From the NCBI GenBank assembly GCA_001873185.1, contig MNYQ01000231.1:23881-63161 (forward strand): a stretch of 39,281 nt of DNA, in the 5' to 3' direction. Positions 1-9,077 of this stretch are shown here, piece after piece; position 1 is the first letter of the stretch, and the number at the start of each line of letters is the position of its first letter. The notes under the pieces were generated by a model. It searched no databases. It had not been told where the DNA came from and saw nothing but the letters and a program-made list of their open reading frames with translations. The translations under genes and the position numbers were made by a program. This DNA comes from Ignavibacteria bacterium CG2_30_36_16 (lineage in GTDB: Bacteria > Bacteroidota > Ignavibacteria > Ignavibacteriales > Ignavibacteriaceae).

Positions 1-10
1 ACTACAATTT

Positions 11-34
11 TTGCGTAAGGTGACTTGTTAATAA
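11..34. repeat. End of a TGCGTAAGGTGACTT inverted-repeat element
   Basis: The core TTGCGTAAGGTGACTT followed by an AT-rich TTAATAA stretch recurs almost exactly at 15420-15440, where it is the right end of an inverted-repeat element. Here only this end is visible because the window starts just before it. It lies downstream of valS, whose stop is at 94-96. Nothing else recognisable lies in bases 1-93. Confidence 0.55.
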
Positions 35-93
35 AGAAATTATTGACGAAATCAAAAACGAAAATGTAAATAATAGCAATTTTAACACTGCCA

Positions 94-2745
94 TCAAGCA
101 AGTGATGCTAGCAGTTCGTTATACTTCTGAAGTTTATCTTCCCAATCTTTTTGTTTTTGTTTTTCCTTTTCAACGACATCGGGAGCGGCGTTGTTCACAA
201 ACTTTTCATTCGATAATTTTTTGTTGATGCCGGTAAGCGCACCATGGAGTCTGTCTATTTCTTTTTGAAGTCTGCCTCGTTCAACATCAAGGTCAATCAA
301 TCCTTCAAGCGGAATATAAATTTCGCATCCTTTTATAACGGTAGCAGCGCTTGCCCCTGGTTTTATGAGATTTTCATCAACGGTAATATTTTCAACACGT
401 GCAAGTTTTTTTATATAATCAATCTGGTGCTGTTTTACTTCTTTCGATTTCATAAAAGCTTTTACAGCCTTTGACGGCGAAATGTTCATCTCGCCGCGTA
501 TGTTTCTTATTGCAGCAATAATCTCCTGCACAAAATCCATTTCATCTTCTGCTGCCGGATTAATCAATGATTCATCCACAACGGGATATGCTGAGGTTGA
601 AATAGATTCACCGGCTTTTCTTTCCTCAATAAGATGCCACAGCTCTTCGGTAATAAACGGCATGAACGGATGAACAAGTTTTAACAAATTTTCAAACATT
701 GCCAGCGCCCGCGTAAGCACGGCTGATTTTACTTCTTCATCAGCCGAGTACAAACGGTTTTTGGCAAGCTCTATATACCAGTCGCAAAAATCACTCCACG
801 CAAAAGTATAGATAAGTTTTATACCATTGTTGATTTCAAAATCATCCATCGCTTTGTTAAGCTGTTTTAACGTTTGATTAAAGCGGCTTAAAATCCATTC
901 GTCTGAAAAGTCAATATGTTTATTGATTAAATTTTTATCTCTTTTAATCTTCTGCTCATTCATTAAAAGAAAACGGCTTGCATTCCACAATTTGTTAGCA
1001 AAGTTTCTTCCTATCTCGCATTTTTCAGTGCTGAACAAAACATCCTGCCCGAGCGGCGCAAGATAAATTACAGTAAAGCGAAGTGCATCTGCGCCGTAAT
1101 CACGAATCACTTCAAGAGGGTCGGGAGAATTACCAAGCGATTTGCTCATCTTTCGTCCCTGCAAATCGCGTATAATACTTGTGAAGTAAACATTCTTAAA
1201 CGGAATTTCTTTTTTAAAATGAAGTCCCGCCATTATCATTCTGGCAACCCAAAAGAAAATAATATCCGGCGCTGTGATTAGTGTATCCGTAGGATAATAA
1301 TATTTAATCTCTTCATCTGTTTTGAATACGTCATAAGCCCAAAGCCAGCTTGAAGCCCATGTATCCAGCACATCTTCTTCCTGCTTTAAGTTTGACGAAC
1401 TACAATGCGGACATAGCTTAGGTTTTTCTTTTGCAACAATAGGTTTATTGCACTCATTATTCTTTTTATCAACACAGTACCAAACTGGTATTCTGTGTCC
1501 CCACCATAACTGACGCGATATGCACCAGTCTTTTATGTTTTCCATCCAGTGGTCGTACGTTTTAACCCAATGAGGTGGATAAAATTTAATTTCACCGTTA
1601 TCAACAGCATAGAGCGCCGGTTTAGCAATTTCATCCATTTTCATAAACCATTGCTCGCTTAAGTATGGTTCGATGGGCACACCGCCACGTTCGCTGTAAC
1701 CAATTTTGTTCTGATAATCTTCTGTTTTAACAAGAAGCCCAAGTTCTTTAAATTTTGATACAACTTTTTCCCTTGCAGTATAACGGTCAAGATTTTGGTA
1801 ATCAGCCGGAACATTTTTATTTGTAGTTGCATCTTCATTAAAGATGTTTATAATTTCAAGCTTATGACGGATTCCCATATCGTAATCGTTCACATCATGC
1901 GCCGGCGTTACCTTAACCGCGCCTGTGCCAAATTCCATATCAACATACTCATCGGCAATTATTGGAATTTCTCTTCCGACTATCGGAAGAATAACTTTTT
2001 TGCCGATAAGATTTTTGTAACGTTCATCATTAGGGTTAACAGCAACAGCAGTATCGCCAAGCATTGTTTCGGGACGTGTAGTTGCCACTGTAATTAATTC
2101 GCCTGAATTTTTTACATGATATTGAAAATGCCATAATTTGCCGTTGACGCTCCGGTAGAGAACTTCTTCGTCGCTTATCGCTGATTTAGAAGCCGGGCAC
2201 CAGTTAACCATCCTGTAACCGCGATAAATTTTCCCCTCATTGTACAAATCAACAAAAGTTTCCAGAACGCGTCGGTAATAGTGATCATCCATTGTAAAGC
2301 GTTCGCGTTCCCAGTCGCAGCTAACGCCAAGTTTTTTAAGCTGCTGAATTATTATACCGCCATACTTAACTTTCCATTCCCGGCAGTATTTTAAAAACTC
2401 ATCACGCCCAATTTCTGTTTTATCAATATTCTGTTCTTTTAAGTAATTTATAACTTTTGTTTCGGTTGCAATCGAAGCGTGATCGGTACCGGGAACCCAG
2501 CAAGCGTTGTAACCCTGCATTCTCTTCTGACGGATTATCACATCCTGAAGAGTATTGTTTAAAATATGCCCCATGGTAAGCATGCCGGTAATATTTGGCG
2601 GTGGAATTACAATTGTGTAGGGCTCTTTTGTTTTATCAACTTCGGATCTAAAAATTTTATTTTGAAGCCAATAGTCGTACCATTTATCTTCAACCTGCGA
2701 TGGATCGTATGCTTTGGGAATTTCTTTTGTCTGATTATCGGTCAT
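94..2745 (-). CDS. valS: Valine--tRNA ligase
   Basis: Class I aminoacyl-tRNA synthetase that charges tRNA-Val with valine in the cytoplasm. The 883-residue length is normal for bacterial ValRS. The HIGH-type signature appears as TMGH at residues 57-60, after the family-typical IPPPNITG. The KMSKS motif (GRKMSKSLGN) lies near residue 530. A Cys-rich insert with a CPHC motif lies before the conserved DVLDTWASSWLW segment. The C-terminal ~70 residues are Lys/Glu-rich and look like the family's coiled-coil tRNA-binding arm. The ATG at 2745 fits the family's N-terminus, although the Shine-Dalgarno match upstream is weak. The gene is separated by 179 bases from the cbb3 operon upstream and is probably an independent unit. 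No oddities were seen; identification is firm. Confidence 0.97.
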   Translation of the reverse strand: MTDNQTKEIPKAYDPSQVEDKWYDYWLQNKIFRSEVDKTKEPYTIVIPPPNITGMLTMGHILNNTLQDVIIRQKRMQGYNACWVPGTDHASIATETKVINYLKEQNIDKTEIGRDEFLKYCREWKVKYGGIIIQQLKKLGVSCDWERERFTMDDHYYRRVLETFVDLYNEGKIYRGYRMVNWCPASKSAISDEEVLYRSVNGKLWHFQYHVKNSGELITVATTRPETMLGDTAVAVNPNDERYKNLIGKKVILPIVGREIPIIADEYVDMEFGTGAVKVTPAHDVNDYDMGIRHKLEIINIFNEDATTNKNVPADYQNLDRYTAREKVVSKFKELGLLVKTEDYQNKIGYSERGGVPIEPYLSEQWFMKMDEIAKPALYAVDNGEIKFYPPHWVKTYDHWMENIKDWCISRQLWWGHRIPVWYCVDKKNNECNKPIVAKEKPKLCPHCSSSNLKQEEDVLDTWASSWLWAYDVFKTDEEIKYYYPTDTLITAPDIIFFWVARMIMAGLHFKKEIPFKNVYFTSIIRDLQGRKMSKSLGNSPDPLEVIRDYGADALRFTVIYLAPLGQDVLFSTEKCEIGRNFANKLWNASRFLLMNEQKIKRDKNLINKHIDFSDEWILSRFNQTLKQLNKAMDDFEINNGIKLIYTFAWSDFCDWYIELAKNRLYSADEEVKSAVLTRALAMFENLLKLVHPFMPFITEELWHLIEERKAGESISTSAYPVVDESLINPAAEDEMDFVQEIIAAIRNIRGEMNISPSKAVKAFMKSKEVKQHQIDYIKKLARVENITVDENLIKPGASAATVIKGCEIYIPLEGLIDLDVERGRLQKEIDRLHGALTGINKKLSNEKFVNNAAPDVVEKEKQKQKDWEDKLQKYNELLASLA

Positions 2746-2924
2746 TTATCAAGTTCTCGTTTTATTTTGAGGTGTAAATATAAAGAATTTTTTAGAGTAG
2801 TGATAAGATGATATGAAGCTCTGAAAAGTTAATGTGCGTATAGTATTGCTCTTTATCCGCCAGCAGCGAATGGATTACTGCCGTTGACTATTCTTCTAAC
2901 TTCTGAATTCTAATCCATACTTCT

Positions 2925-3632
2925 TTATTGGCAGCAGTTAATCTCCTGAACTTTGGCTTTTGTTTCAAATTTTGGGGAGATATATGGAATGCCGAGATTT
3001 AAACCGCGTAAAATAAAAACCAACGCAAGAAGTATTGCAAGCGCAGGAATAGCCTTTGTTAGTTTTCGTCTAATATTCAGATTTATGAATTTGCCAAAAA
3101 CAGAAGCAGCAAACATTGCCGGTATTGTCCCTATTCCAAACATCACCATAACGCCCATGCCTGAGACAGCATTGCCGGCAGCCATCGCTCCTGCCAACCC
3201 GATATATACAAATCCGCAGGGTAGAAATCCGTTTAAAAATCCTATGATAAAAAGTGAAGAAAAACTACTGCGCTGAAATAGTTTTCCGATACTTGATTTT
3301 AACGGAATTATAATTTTTTGAGCAGAAGCAGCTGCACTTAATTTGTGTTTCCATTTTGTTGGTGATACCACATATATTATTATTAGCAAACCAAGCGCAA
3401 TCGATAACCCCTGTTGAAATCCGAATAAAACAATTCTGCTTCCGAGCAAGCCGAATACTGAACCGAGAATTCCATAAGCAATTACGCGACCTATATTGTA
3501 TAGGAGACGTCCGGCTATAAATGATAGAGTATTTGAACCTGGAAGAGGAAGTGCCACGGCTATTGGACCGCACATACCAATGCAATGAAGACTGCCGAGA
3601 AAACCGATAGCGAGTGCTGTTAAAAATTCCAT
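2925..3632 (-). CDS. SafE/TauE-like (DsbD_2) membrane protein of the cbb3 operon
   Basis: A 235-residue polytopic membrane protein with about six hydrophobic segments. The N-terminus carries the signature GSLHCIGMCGPI (about residues 14-25), typical of the sulfite exporter TauE/SafE or DsbD_2-like family that follows ccoH in many Bacteroidota cbb3 operons. A second conserved segment, NGFLPCGFVYIGLAGA, lies near the middle, and the protein ends in a Cys pair (INCCQ). The Cys/His/Met motifs suggest handling of metal (copper) or redox equivalents during oxidase assembly, but this is inference; no transport substrate can be read from the sequence. Only 2 bases separate its start from the fixH stop, so it is almost certainly the last gene of the cco transcript. 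Confidence 0.85.
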   Translation of the reverse strand: MEFLTALAIGFLGSLHCIGMCGPIAVALPLPGSNTLSFIAGRLLYNIGRVIAYGILGSVFGLLGSRIVLFGFQQGLSIALGLLIIIYVVSPTKWKHKLSAAASAQKIIIPLKSSIGKLFQRSSFSSLFIIGFLNGFLPCGFVYIGLAGAMAAGNAVSGMGVMVMFGIGTIPAMFAASVFGKFINLNIRRKLTKAIPALAILLALVFILRGLNLGIPYISPKFETKAKVQEINCCQ

Positions 3633-3634
3633 CG

Positions 3635-4078
3635 TTATTGTAAAATTAGTTTCTTCTCAAATTTGTAATCTTTACCGTTAATTTGCCATTTCAAATTTAC
3701 ATTCCAAAGTCCATCGGCAATTTTTTCAACATTTACCGATTGCGTGCCGGAGGTATCAAGTATTAACGGTAGTTTAAAATCGAGAGAGACGTTAGAAGGG
3801 CGGTAGAAATAAATTTCACCCAACTTAATACTCTTGGTAAGTTCCTTCGGAAATTTTATACGCAGCACTTTATCGCTGTAAACCAAATTAATTTTTTCGC
3901 TTAATTCTGCCGAACGTTCGAGCTTATTAATTTCATCCTGGTACACTAAAGTTTTCTCATAATAATTATCCGTTACAAGTTCCACATCTTCGTTCATCAT
4001 CATTACAACCGAAAAGATTGTGATAACCATAAATACACAAATAAAGATTACAATTCCGGTGCCCCAGCTAAATTTCAT
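3635..4078 (-). CDS. ccoH: FixH/CcoH cbb3 oxidase assembly protein
   Basis: A 147-residue FixH-family protein with one N-terminal membrane anchor (about residues 5-28, GTGIVIFICVFMVITIFSVV) and an extracytoplasmic beta-rich domain. The FixH-typical segment VTDNYYEKTLVYQDEINKLE lies at about residues 35-54. CcoH helps cbb3-type oxidase subunits assemble and stay stable. Its ATG overlaps the ccoG stop by one base (TGATG), indicating translational coupling, and the SafE-like gene follows 2 bases after its stop. Assignment rests on the motif, the size and the operon position. Confidence 0.9.
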   Translation of the reverse strand: MKFSWGTGIVIFICVFMVITIFSVVMMMNEDVELVTDNYYEKTLVYQDEINKLERSAELSEKINLVYSDKVLRIKFPKELTKSIKLGEIYFYRPSNVSLDFKLPLILDTSGTQSVNVEKIADGLWNVNLKWQINGKDYKFEKKLILQ

Positions 4079-5511
4079 CAGCCATTTCCTTCCTTCTCTC
4101 CAAGCCCTTCAATAGGCGCTAAAAATGATGTGTTAACTTTTTTAATTAATCTTCCGTTTGTATAAATCCCGATTGTAACCGGCGTATTCATCTTTAAAAT
4201 TGTGCCCTTTGGCAGCAGCAGCATAAATTTAGCATCAACTATGCCTTGCGGTTTCAGAGTAATTTCTTTGCCGATTAATTTTATTTCGCCATCGGCGCCT
4301 TCAAGTTTTAGTTCTACAGGCATTTCCTCGAAAGTTTTGTTAACCATATTTAAATCGTAAAGATTACTAACCAATCCGCCGGGCTGTACCTGGTAAAGCA
4401 TACCGGGTGTTCTTAAAATGTTGATGCTAAAATCGGTTCTCGACATCAGAAGGAAAGCAAGCGCACTAATTATAACAAGGAGCAAAATGCTATACGCAAC
4501 TGCACGCGGAGTAAATCTGAATTTTGAATTATTTTCGATTCCGTTAATTGAAGCATACTTAATTAATTTTTTAGGACGGTTAACTTTTTCCATTACAGAA
4601 TCACACTCATCAATGCAGGCTGTGCAGTTTACGCATTCAAGCTGGATGCCGTCTCGGATATCGATACCCGTGGGACAAACATCCACACAAAGTTTGCAAT
4701 CGATGCAGTCTCCCGCATCAGTCTGGTCTTCATTTTTTTTAATTTTGGAACGCGGCTCTCCCCTTCTGTAATCATACGCTATAACAACGGAATCTCTATC
4801 AAGCAGCACTCCTTGAAGCCTTCCGTAAGGGCAAACTATAGTACAAGCCTGTTCCCGAAAATATGCGAACACAAAATAAAAGACAATGGAGAACGCAAAA
4901 ACCGAGATAAATCCTTTTAAGTTTGCCGAGGGAGGTTGGGTTACAATTTGCAGAAGCCTATCGGCGCCTATGATATATGAAAGAAATATATTGGCAACTA
5001 AAAAACTTATCACAAAAAAGATGAAGTACTTAAATATTTTTTTTACCGTTTTGCTCCCCGACCAGGGCGCCGCGCTTAAGTTACGCTGCTGTCTTGCATC
5101 GCCTTCAATCCAGTATTCAACCTTTCTAAAAACCATTTCCATAAAAATGGTTTGAGGACAAGCCCACCCGCAAAACACTCTTCCGAAAATAGCGGTAAAA
5201 AGTATAACGAAAACAATTATGGCAATCATTGCAAGGGCAAACATCAAAAAGTCGTGCGGACCGAATGGAATACCGAGCAGAATAAAATTTCTCTCTAATA
5301 CATTAAAAAGTATTAATGGTCTGCCGTTAATTTTTATAAGAGGTGTTACTATAAGTATGGCAAGTAATATCAAACTTACAATAGTTCTTGCATTATAAAA
5401 CTTACCGGAAGGCTTTTTAGGATAAATCCATTTACGTTTTCCTTCTTCATCAACGGTTGCTATTGAATCTCTGAATGAATCGTTTATGGCAACCTCTTCA
5501 TTTTTTTTCAT
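4078..5511 (-). CDS. ccoG: Cytochrome c oxidase accessory protein CcoG (FixG/RdxA)
   Basis: A 477-residue membrane ferredoxin of the cbb3 assembly set, implicated in copper reduction or delivery to the CuB site in studied bacteria. Several transmembrane helices precede the NapH-like motif GRVFCGWACPQT and a second CTIVCPYGR motif. Two 4Fe-4S motifs follow, with the cysteine patterns CIDCKLCVDVCPTG and CVNCTACIDECD. A further membrane helix then precedes a C-terminal extracytoplasmic Ig-like domain, as in the FixG family. The start ATG gives a normal N-terminus with a hydrophilic leader of about 45 residues. A 159-base gap without a clear terminator separates it from ccoP upstream. It is coupled to ccoH downstream. 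Confidence 0.95.
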   Translation of the reverse strand: MKKNEEVAINDSFRDSIATVDEEGKRKWIYPKKPSGKFYNARTIVSLILLAILIVTPLIKINGRPLILFNVLERNFILLGIPFGPHDFLMFALAMIAIIVFVILFTAIFGRVFCGWACPQTIFMEMVFRKVEYWIEGDARQQRNLSAAPWSGSKTVKKIFKYFIFFVISFLVANIFLSYIIGADRLLQIVTQPPSANLKGFISVFAFSIVFYFVFAYFREQACTIVCPYGRLQGVLLDRDSVVIAYDYRRGEPRSKIKKNEDQTDAGDCIDCKLCVDVCPTGIDIRDGIQLECVNCTACIDECDSVMEKVNRPKKLIKYASINGIENNSKFRFTPRAVAYSILLLVIISALAFLLMSRTDFSINILRTPGMLYQVQPGGLVSNLYDLNMVNKTFEEMPVELKLEGADGEIKLIGKEITLKPQGIVDAKFMLLLPKGTILKMNTPVTIGIYTNGRLIKKVNTSFLAPIEGLGEKEGNG

Positions 5512-5670
5512 TTTCTTTCACAATTAGAATTTTAAATATTCCCAACTTCCGGCTCTATAAGGTAGATGATTGATGGAAAGTTTTATTGTCCGGTCATTCA
5601 TCCTCCCTGGAGCCAATGATAAAGAACTCAATTAAATAATAGAAACAAAAATTTTGTTAAATAAAATTAA

Positions 5671-6549
5671 TCAATTTACCCCCTTCAGTGAATCTGAAGC
5701 TGAATAAAAATTTCCTTCCGGCTGTTTTGCAGCCGGAGGGTTTGTACCGTTCAAGGATACGACATAGCTTGCAACTGCCTGGATTTGTTTTGAATTTAAC
5801 TGCGTCTCCCATGAAATCATTCCTTTAGCGGGCACTCCAAATTTGATCGTCTTAAATATATTTTTAATTCCTCCGCCGTTAATCCAGTAATTATCGGTTA
5901 AGTTAGGACCAACTAAACCGCCGCCCAAAGGACCATGACATGCAACGCAATTTGCAGTATAAATATCTTTGCCTTCATTAAGGATGCCGGCATCAGTTAA
6001 CAATGTAACTGTTTCTTCATTCACAAGTACACCGCTTTTTTCAAGTTCTGCCCGCTGCATTAAAGCAACCTGCATTTCCTGATTGTATTCTTCCGCTTGC
6101 AGCAGTCCGCTGTTAAACACATGATAATTGAGAAGATAATAAATAGTAAAAATTATCGAACCATAAAACAAATATGTCCACCAAGGCGGAATGCGGTTGT
6201 CAAGTTCCTTTATGCCGTCATAATCATGATCGAGCATAATATCTTTTTCTTTTTCAATAGGTGTAGAGCGGGTAAGAAAATATTTAATTTTACCCCACAC
6301 GCTTGCGGTTGCTTTTTCAGGGGTCTCTTCTCCGGCGCCCTGACCGAAATAAAGAAATCCTACAACAATTAATACGACAACCCCAAGAATTAAAATAGCG
6401 ACGGTGTCGTAATATGTCTCATTAAATATTTCTGTTTCTGTTTGCCCCTGAGCGGTTGCCGATGCTTGAGCAAAAAGATTTACTGCCGATAATAAAAAAC
6501 AGACAACTGCAATGGGTGCATTAAAAACAATTTTTTTCCAATTAACCAT
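5671..6549 (-). CDS. ccoP: cbb3-type cytochrome c oxidase subunit III, mono-haem
   Basis: Membrane-anchored cytochrome c subunit that passes electrons to the CcoNO core. The start at 6549 is preferred because AGGTGA lies 5 bases upstream; a GTG three codons earlier is the alternative. The N-terminus has a signal-like hydrophobic stretch (about residues 8-27), a second helix (VAILILGVVVLIVVGFLYFG) and a third (WTYLFYGSIIFTIYYLL) with the CcoP-typical NRIPPWW just before it. Only one CXXCH is present (CVACH, Cys201/Cys204/His205), with a downstream Met in AKGMISWE as the likely axial ligand. Classical proteobacterial CcoP has two haem-c domains, so the first is absent. The gene overlaps ccoQ by 8 bases. 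Confidence 0.93.
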   Translation of the reverse strand: MVNWKKIVFNAPIAVVCFLLSAVNLFAQASATAQGQTETEIFNETYYDTVAILILGVVVLIVVGFLYFGQGAGEETPEKATASVWGKIKYFLTRSTPIEKEKDIMLDHDYDGIKELDNRIPPWWTYLFYGSIIFTIYYLLNYHVFNSGLLQAEEYNQEMQVALMQRAELEKSGVLVNEETVTLLTDAGILNEGKDIYTANCVACHGPLGGGLVGPNLTDNYWINGGGIKNIFKTIKFGVPAKGMISWETQLNSKQIQAVASYVVSLNGTNPPAAKQPEGNFYSASDSLKGVN

Positions 6550-6742
6550 TTTGTTCACCTATAAAATTTTTGTCTGAATGGTTTTCTTTTTCAAGAGGCA
6601 ACTCACTCATTTGTTTTATGAAATTTTCATCAAGTTTGAACGTCTTAATTAATAACACTACAAATAAAACAAAAAATATGACGAGTGAAATTGCAGGATA
6701 AATATCTACGCCTTCAATCGATTCCAAAACACTTTTGTACAT
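6542..6742 (-). CDS. ccoQ: CcoQ/FixQ-like small cbb3 oxidase subunit
   Basis: A 66-residue protein with one hydrophobic helix (about residues 15-34, IYPAISLVIFFVLFVVLLIKTF) followed by a charged tail. Size, single helix and position between ccoNO and ccoP match CcoQ, which stabilises the cbb3 complex. A good ribosome binding site (AAGGAG, about 9 bases upstream) supports the ATG at 6742. The ccoNO stop lies 13 bases upstream, and the 3' end overlaps ccoP. Sequence conservation in CcoQ is low, so the call rests mainly on context. Confidence 0.88.
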   Translation of the reverse strand: MYKSVLESIEGVDIYPAISLVIFFVLFVVLLIKTFKLDENFIKQMSELPLEKENHSDKNFIGEQNG

Positions 6743-6755
6743 AATAAATTACTCC

Positions 6756-8882
6756 TTATTTCACTGCTGTTTTATTTTTAACTTTTATGTCCGTTCCCAA
6801 TCGCTGGAGGTAAGCTATTATAGCAACTATCTCGGTGTTCGGGTCGGCAGGCGCTCCGGCTTTTTGAAGGTCGAGAGCAATCTGTTCTGCTTGCTTTCGG
6901 GCTTCGGCTATTGCAACATTTTCGTACCCTTTCGGATATGGCACTCCGAGTGAGCGCATAACAGATATTTTTGAAGGGGTGTTTTCAAGTTCTAAATTGT
7001 CTGTTAGTAACCATGAGTAAGATGGCATTAAAGAACCGGGAGACATAGACCTGGGATTTTCCATGTGGAGGTAATGCCACAGGTTTGGATATTTTCCCCC
7101 TTCTCTATGAAGATCGGGTCCGGTGCGTTTACTACCCCATAAAAATGGATGGTCATAAACGAACTCACCCGCTTTCGAATATTCCCCGTAGCGCTCCGTC
7201 TCGGAGCGGAAGGGACGAACAAGCTGCGAATGGCAACTGTTACATCCTTCACGTATGTAAATATCCCTTCCCTGCAGCTCGAGAGGCGAGTACGGTTTAA
7301 CGCTTGCAATTGTTGGTATGTTTGATTTAACTAAAAAAGTTGGAATGAATTCTATCACTCCGCCGATAAGAATAACAACCATAGCGGCAATTGTAAATTG
7401 TATGGGGCGTTTTTCGAGCCAGCGGTGTTTGTTGCCTTTTCTGAATTTATCTTTTGTTTGGATTAATGCAGGTGCTTCAACTTCTTCATCAGCGGCAAAA
7501 GAACCTTGCGCAGCAGTTTTGATTAAATTATATGTCATTAAAAGAACGCCTGTAAAATAAAATAAACCGCCAGTTGCTCTTATAATATGCATCGGTATTA
7601 TTTGTAAAACTGTTTCAAGAAAGTTGGGATACTGCAATGTTCCAAGTGGAGTAAACTGCTTCCACATTAATGATTGTGTTAATCCTGCCCAATACATTGA
7701 GGATGCATAAAAAACAATTCCGATCATTCCAATCCAGAAATGTGCATTGGCAAGCTTCTTTGAATAAAGTTCGGTTTTATAAATTCTCGGTATTAGCCAA
7801 TATAAAACTCCAAATGTTAAAAACCCGTTCCAACCGAGAGCGCCTATGTGCACGTGAGCTACAATCCAATCGGTAAAGTGTAAAATTGCATTTACATTTT
7901 TGAGTGATAGCATCGGACCTTCGAATGTAGCCATTCCGTATGCTGTTACGGCAACAACCATAAATTTGAGCACCGGATCTTCGCGTACTTTATCCCACGC
8001 ACCTCGCAAAGTTAAAAGTCCGTTTATCATTCCACCCCATGATGGCGCAATAAGCATAATTGAAAACACTGTGCCAAGCGACTGTGCCCAATCGGGTAAA
8101 GCTGAATAAAGAAGATGATGGGGACCAGCCCATATATACAAAAATATTAAAGCCCAAAAATGAATTATAGAAAGTTTGTAAGAATAAACAGGACGATTTG
8201 CCGCCTTGGGAAGAAAATAATACATCATACCGAGATATGGTGTGGTTAAAAAGAAAGCCACTGCATTATGACCGTACCACCACTGAACAAGCGCATCCTG
8301 CACACCCGCATATAGCGGGTAACTTTTCATGATAGAAACAGGTATTTCGATTGAGTTGACTATGTGTAATACCGCGACAGTTACCCACGTTGCAATATAA
8401 AACCAGATTGCAACATACATGTGGCTTTCTCTTCTTTTAATAATTGTGCCGAGCATATTTATTCCGAAGGCAACCCATACAAGCGTTATAGCAATATCAA
8501 TAGGCCATTCAAGTTCTGCATATTCTTTGCTTGTCGATAAGCCAAGCGGCAGAGAAATAGCCGCCGCCACAATTATTAACTGCCACCCCCAAAAGTTTAT
8601 GCCGCTTAAAAGGTCGCTGTACATTCTTGCTTTACATAAACGCTGCAATGAATAATATATACCCATGAAGATGGCGTTACCTACAAAAGCAAAAATCACC
8701 GCATTTGTATGCAGCGGTCTTATACGCCCAAAGGATAAATAAGACGCAAGGTTAAGGTCGGGTACAAACAATTGGGTAGCAATAATAAGCCCCACGAGCA
8801 TCCCGACAATACCCCACACAAGTGTAGCAACGGCAAAATATTTTACGATTTTATTATCGTAGCTAAATCGTTCTAACTGCAT
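6756..8882 (-). CDS. ccoNO: Fused cbb3-type cytochrome c oxidase subunits I and II (CcoN-CcoO)
   Basis: A single 708-residue ORF joins the haem-copper catalytic subunit to the mono-haem CcoO. Residues ~1-470 form the CcoN part, with many membrane helices. Metal-ligand histidines are visible in RPLHTNAVIF (His58), WWYGHNAVAFFL, AGPHHLLYSALPDW and VAHVHIGALGWNG. After a hydrophilic linker and one more helix (~490-510), the CcoO part carries REGCNSCHSQ (haem c, about residue 545), RTGPDLHREGGKY and a likely axial Met in SPGSLMPSYSW. The ccoN-ccoO fusion is known in Bacteroidota. Oxygen reduction by this high-affinity oxidase suits microaerobic growth. ATG at 8882 follows TAGGAG about 10 bases upstream. 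The gene lies between ccoS and ccoQ. Confidence 0.97.
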   Translation of the reverse strand: MQLERFSYDNKIVKYFAVATLVWGIVGMLVGLIIATQLFVPDLNLASYLSFGRIRPLHTNAVIFAFVGNAIFMGIYYSLQRLCKARMYSDLLSGINFWGWQLIIVAAAISLPLGLSTSKEYAELEWPIDIAITLVWVAFGINMLGTIIKRRESHMYVAIWFYIATWVTVAVLHIVNSIEIPVSIMKSYPLYAGVQDALVQWWYGHNAVAFFLTTPYLGMMYYFLPKAANRPVYSYKLSIIHFWALIFLYIWAGPHHLLYSALPDWAQSLGTVFSIMLIAPSWGGMINGLLTLRGAWDKVREDPVLKFMVVAVTAYGMATFEGPMLSLKNVNAILHFTDWIVAHVHIGALGWNGFLTFGVLYWLIPRIYKTELYSKKLANAHFWIGMIGIVFYASSMYWAGLTQSLMWKQFTPLGTLQYPNFLETVLQIIPMHIIRATGGLFYFTGVLLMTYNLIKTAAQGSFAADEEVEAPALIQTKDKFRKGNKHRWLEKRPIQFTIAAMVVILIGGVIEFIPTFLVKSNIPTIASVKPYSPLELQGRDIYIREGCNSCHSQLVRPFRSETERYGEYSKAGEFVYDHPFLWGSKRTGPDLHREGGKYPNLWHYLHMENPRSMSPGSLMPSYSWLLTDNLELENTPSKISVMRSLGVPYPKGYENVAIAEARKQAEQIALDLQKAGAPADPNTEIVAIIAYLQRLGTDIKVKNKTAVK

Positions 8883-8904
8883 TTAGCGTTCTCCTATAAA
8901 TAAG

Positions 8905-9075
8905 TTATTTATTTTCTGAATTTTCTTCTTCTTTGGTGGATGATCTTTTTTCATCCTCAAATAATACACGTATCGAAGGCGTATAAATATCTTTGTACTG
9001 ACCATTTCTTACCGCCCACAAAAATGCTACTAAAAAACCGATAGCAACTAACAGGCTAACACAAATCAACAACAC
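8905..9075 (-). CDS. ccoS: cbb3 oxidase assembly protein CcoS
   Basis: A short ORF between ccoI and ccoNO, read directly from the minus strand. It encodes about 56 residues: one hydrophobic helix (LLICVSLLVAIGFLVAFLW), then AVRNGQYKDIYTPSIRVLFED, which matches the CcoS signature of a helix followed by GQFDD-x-TPxxRxLxED, and a charged tail ending at the TAA at 8905-8907. No in-frame ATG exists. The GTG at 9075, two bases after the ccoI stop, is the most plausible start; ATT, ATC or TTG codons nearby are alternatives. A strong AAGGAGAGG lies about 20 bases upstream of that GTG, inside the 3' end of ccoI. CcoS is needed for cofactor insertion into CcoN in studied systems. Confidence 0.85.
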   Translation of the reverse strand: MLLICVSLLVAIGFLVAFLWAVRNGQYKDIYTPSIRVLFEDEKRSSTKEEENSENK

Positions 9076-9077
9076 AA

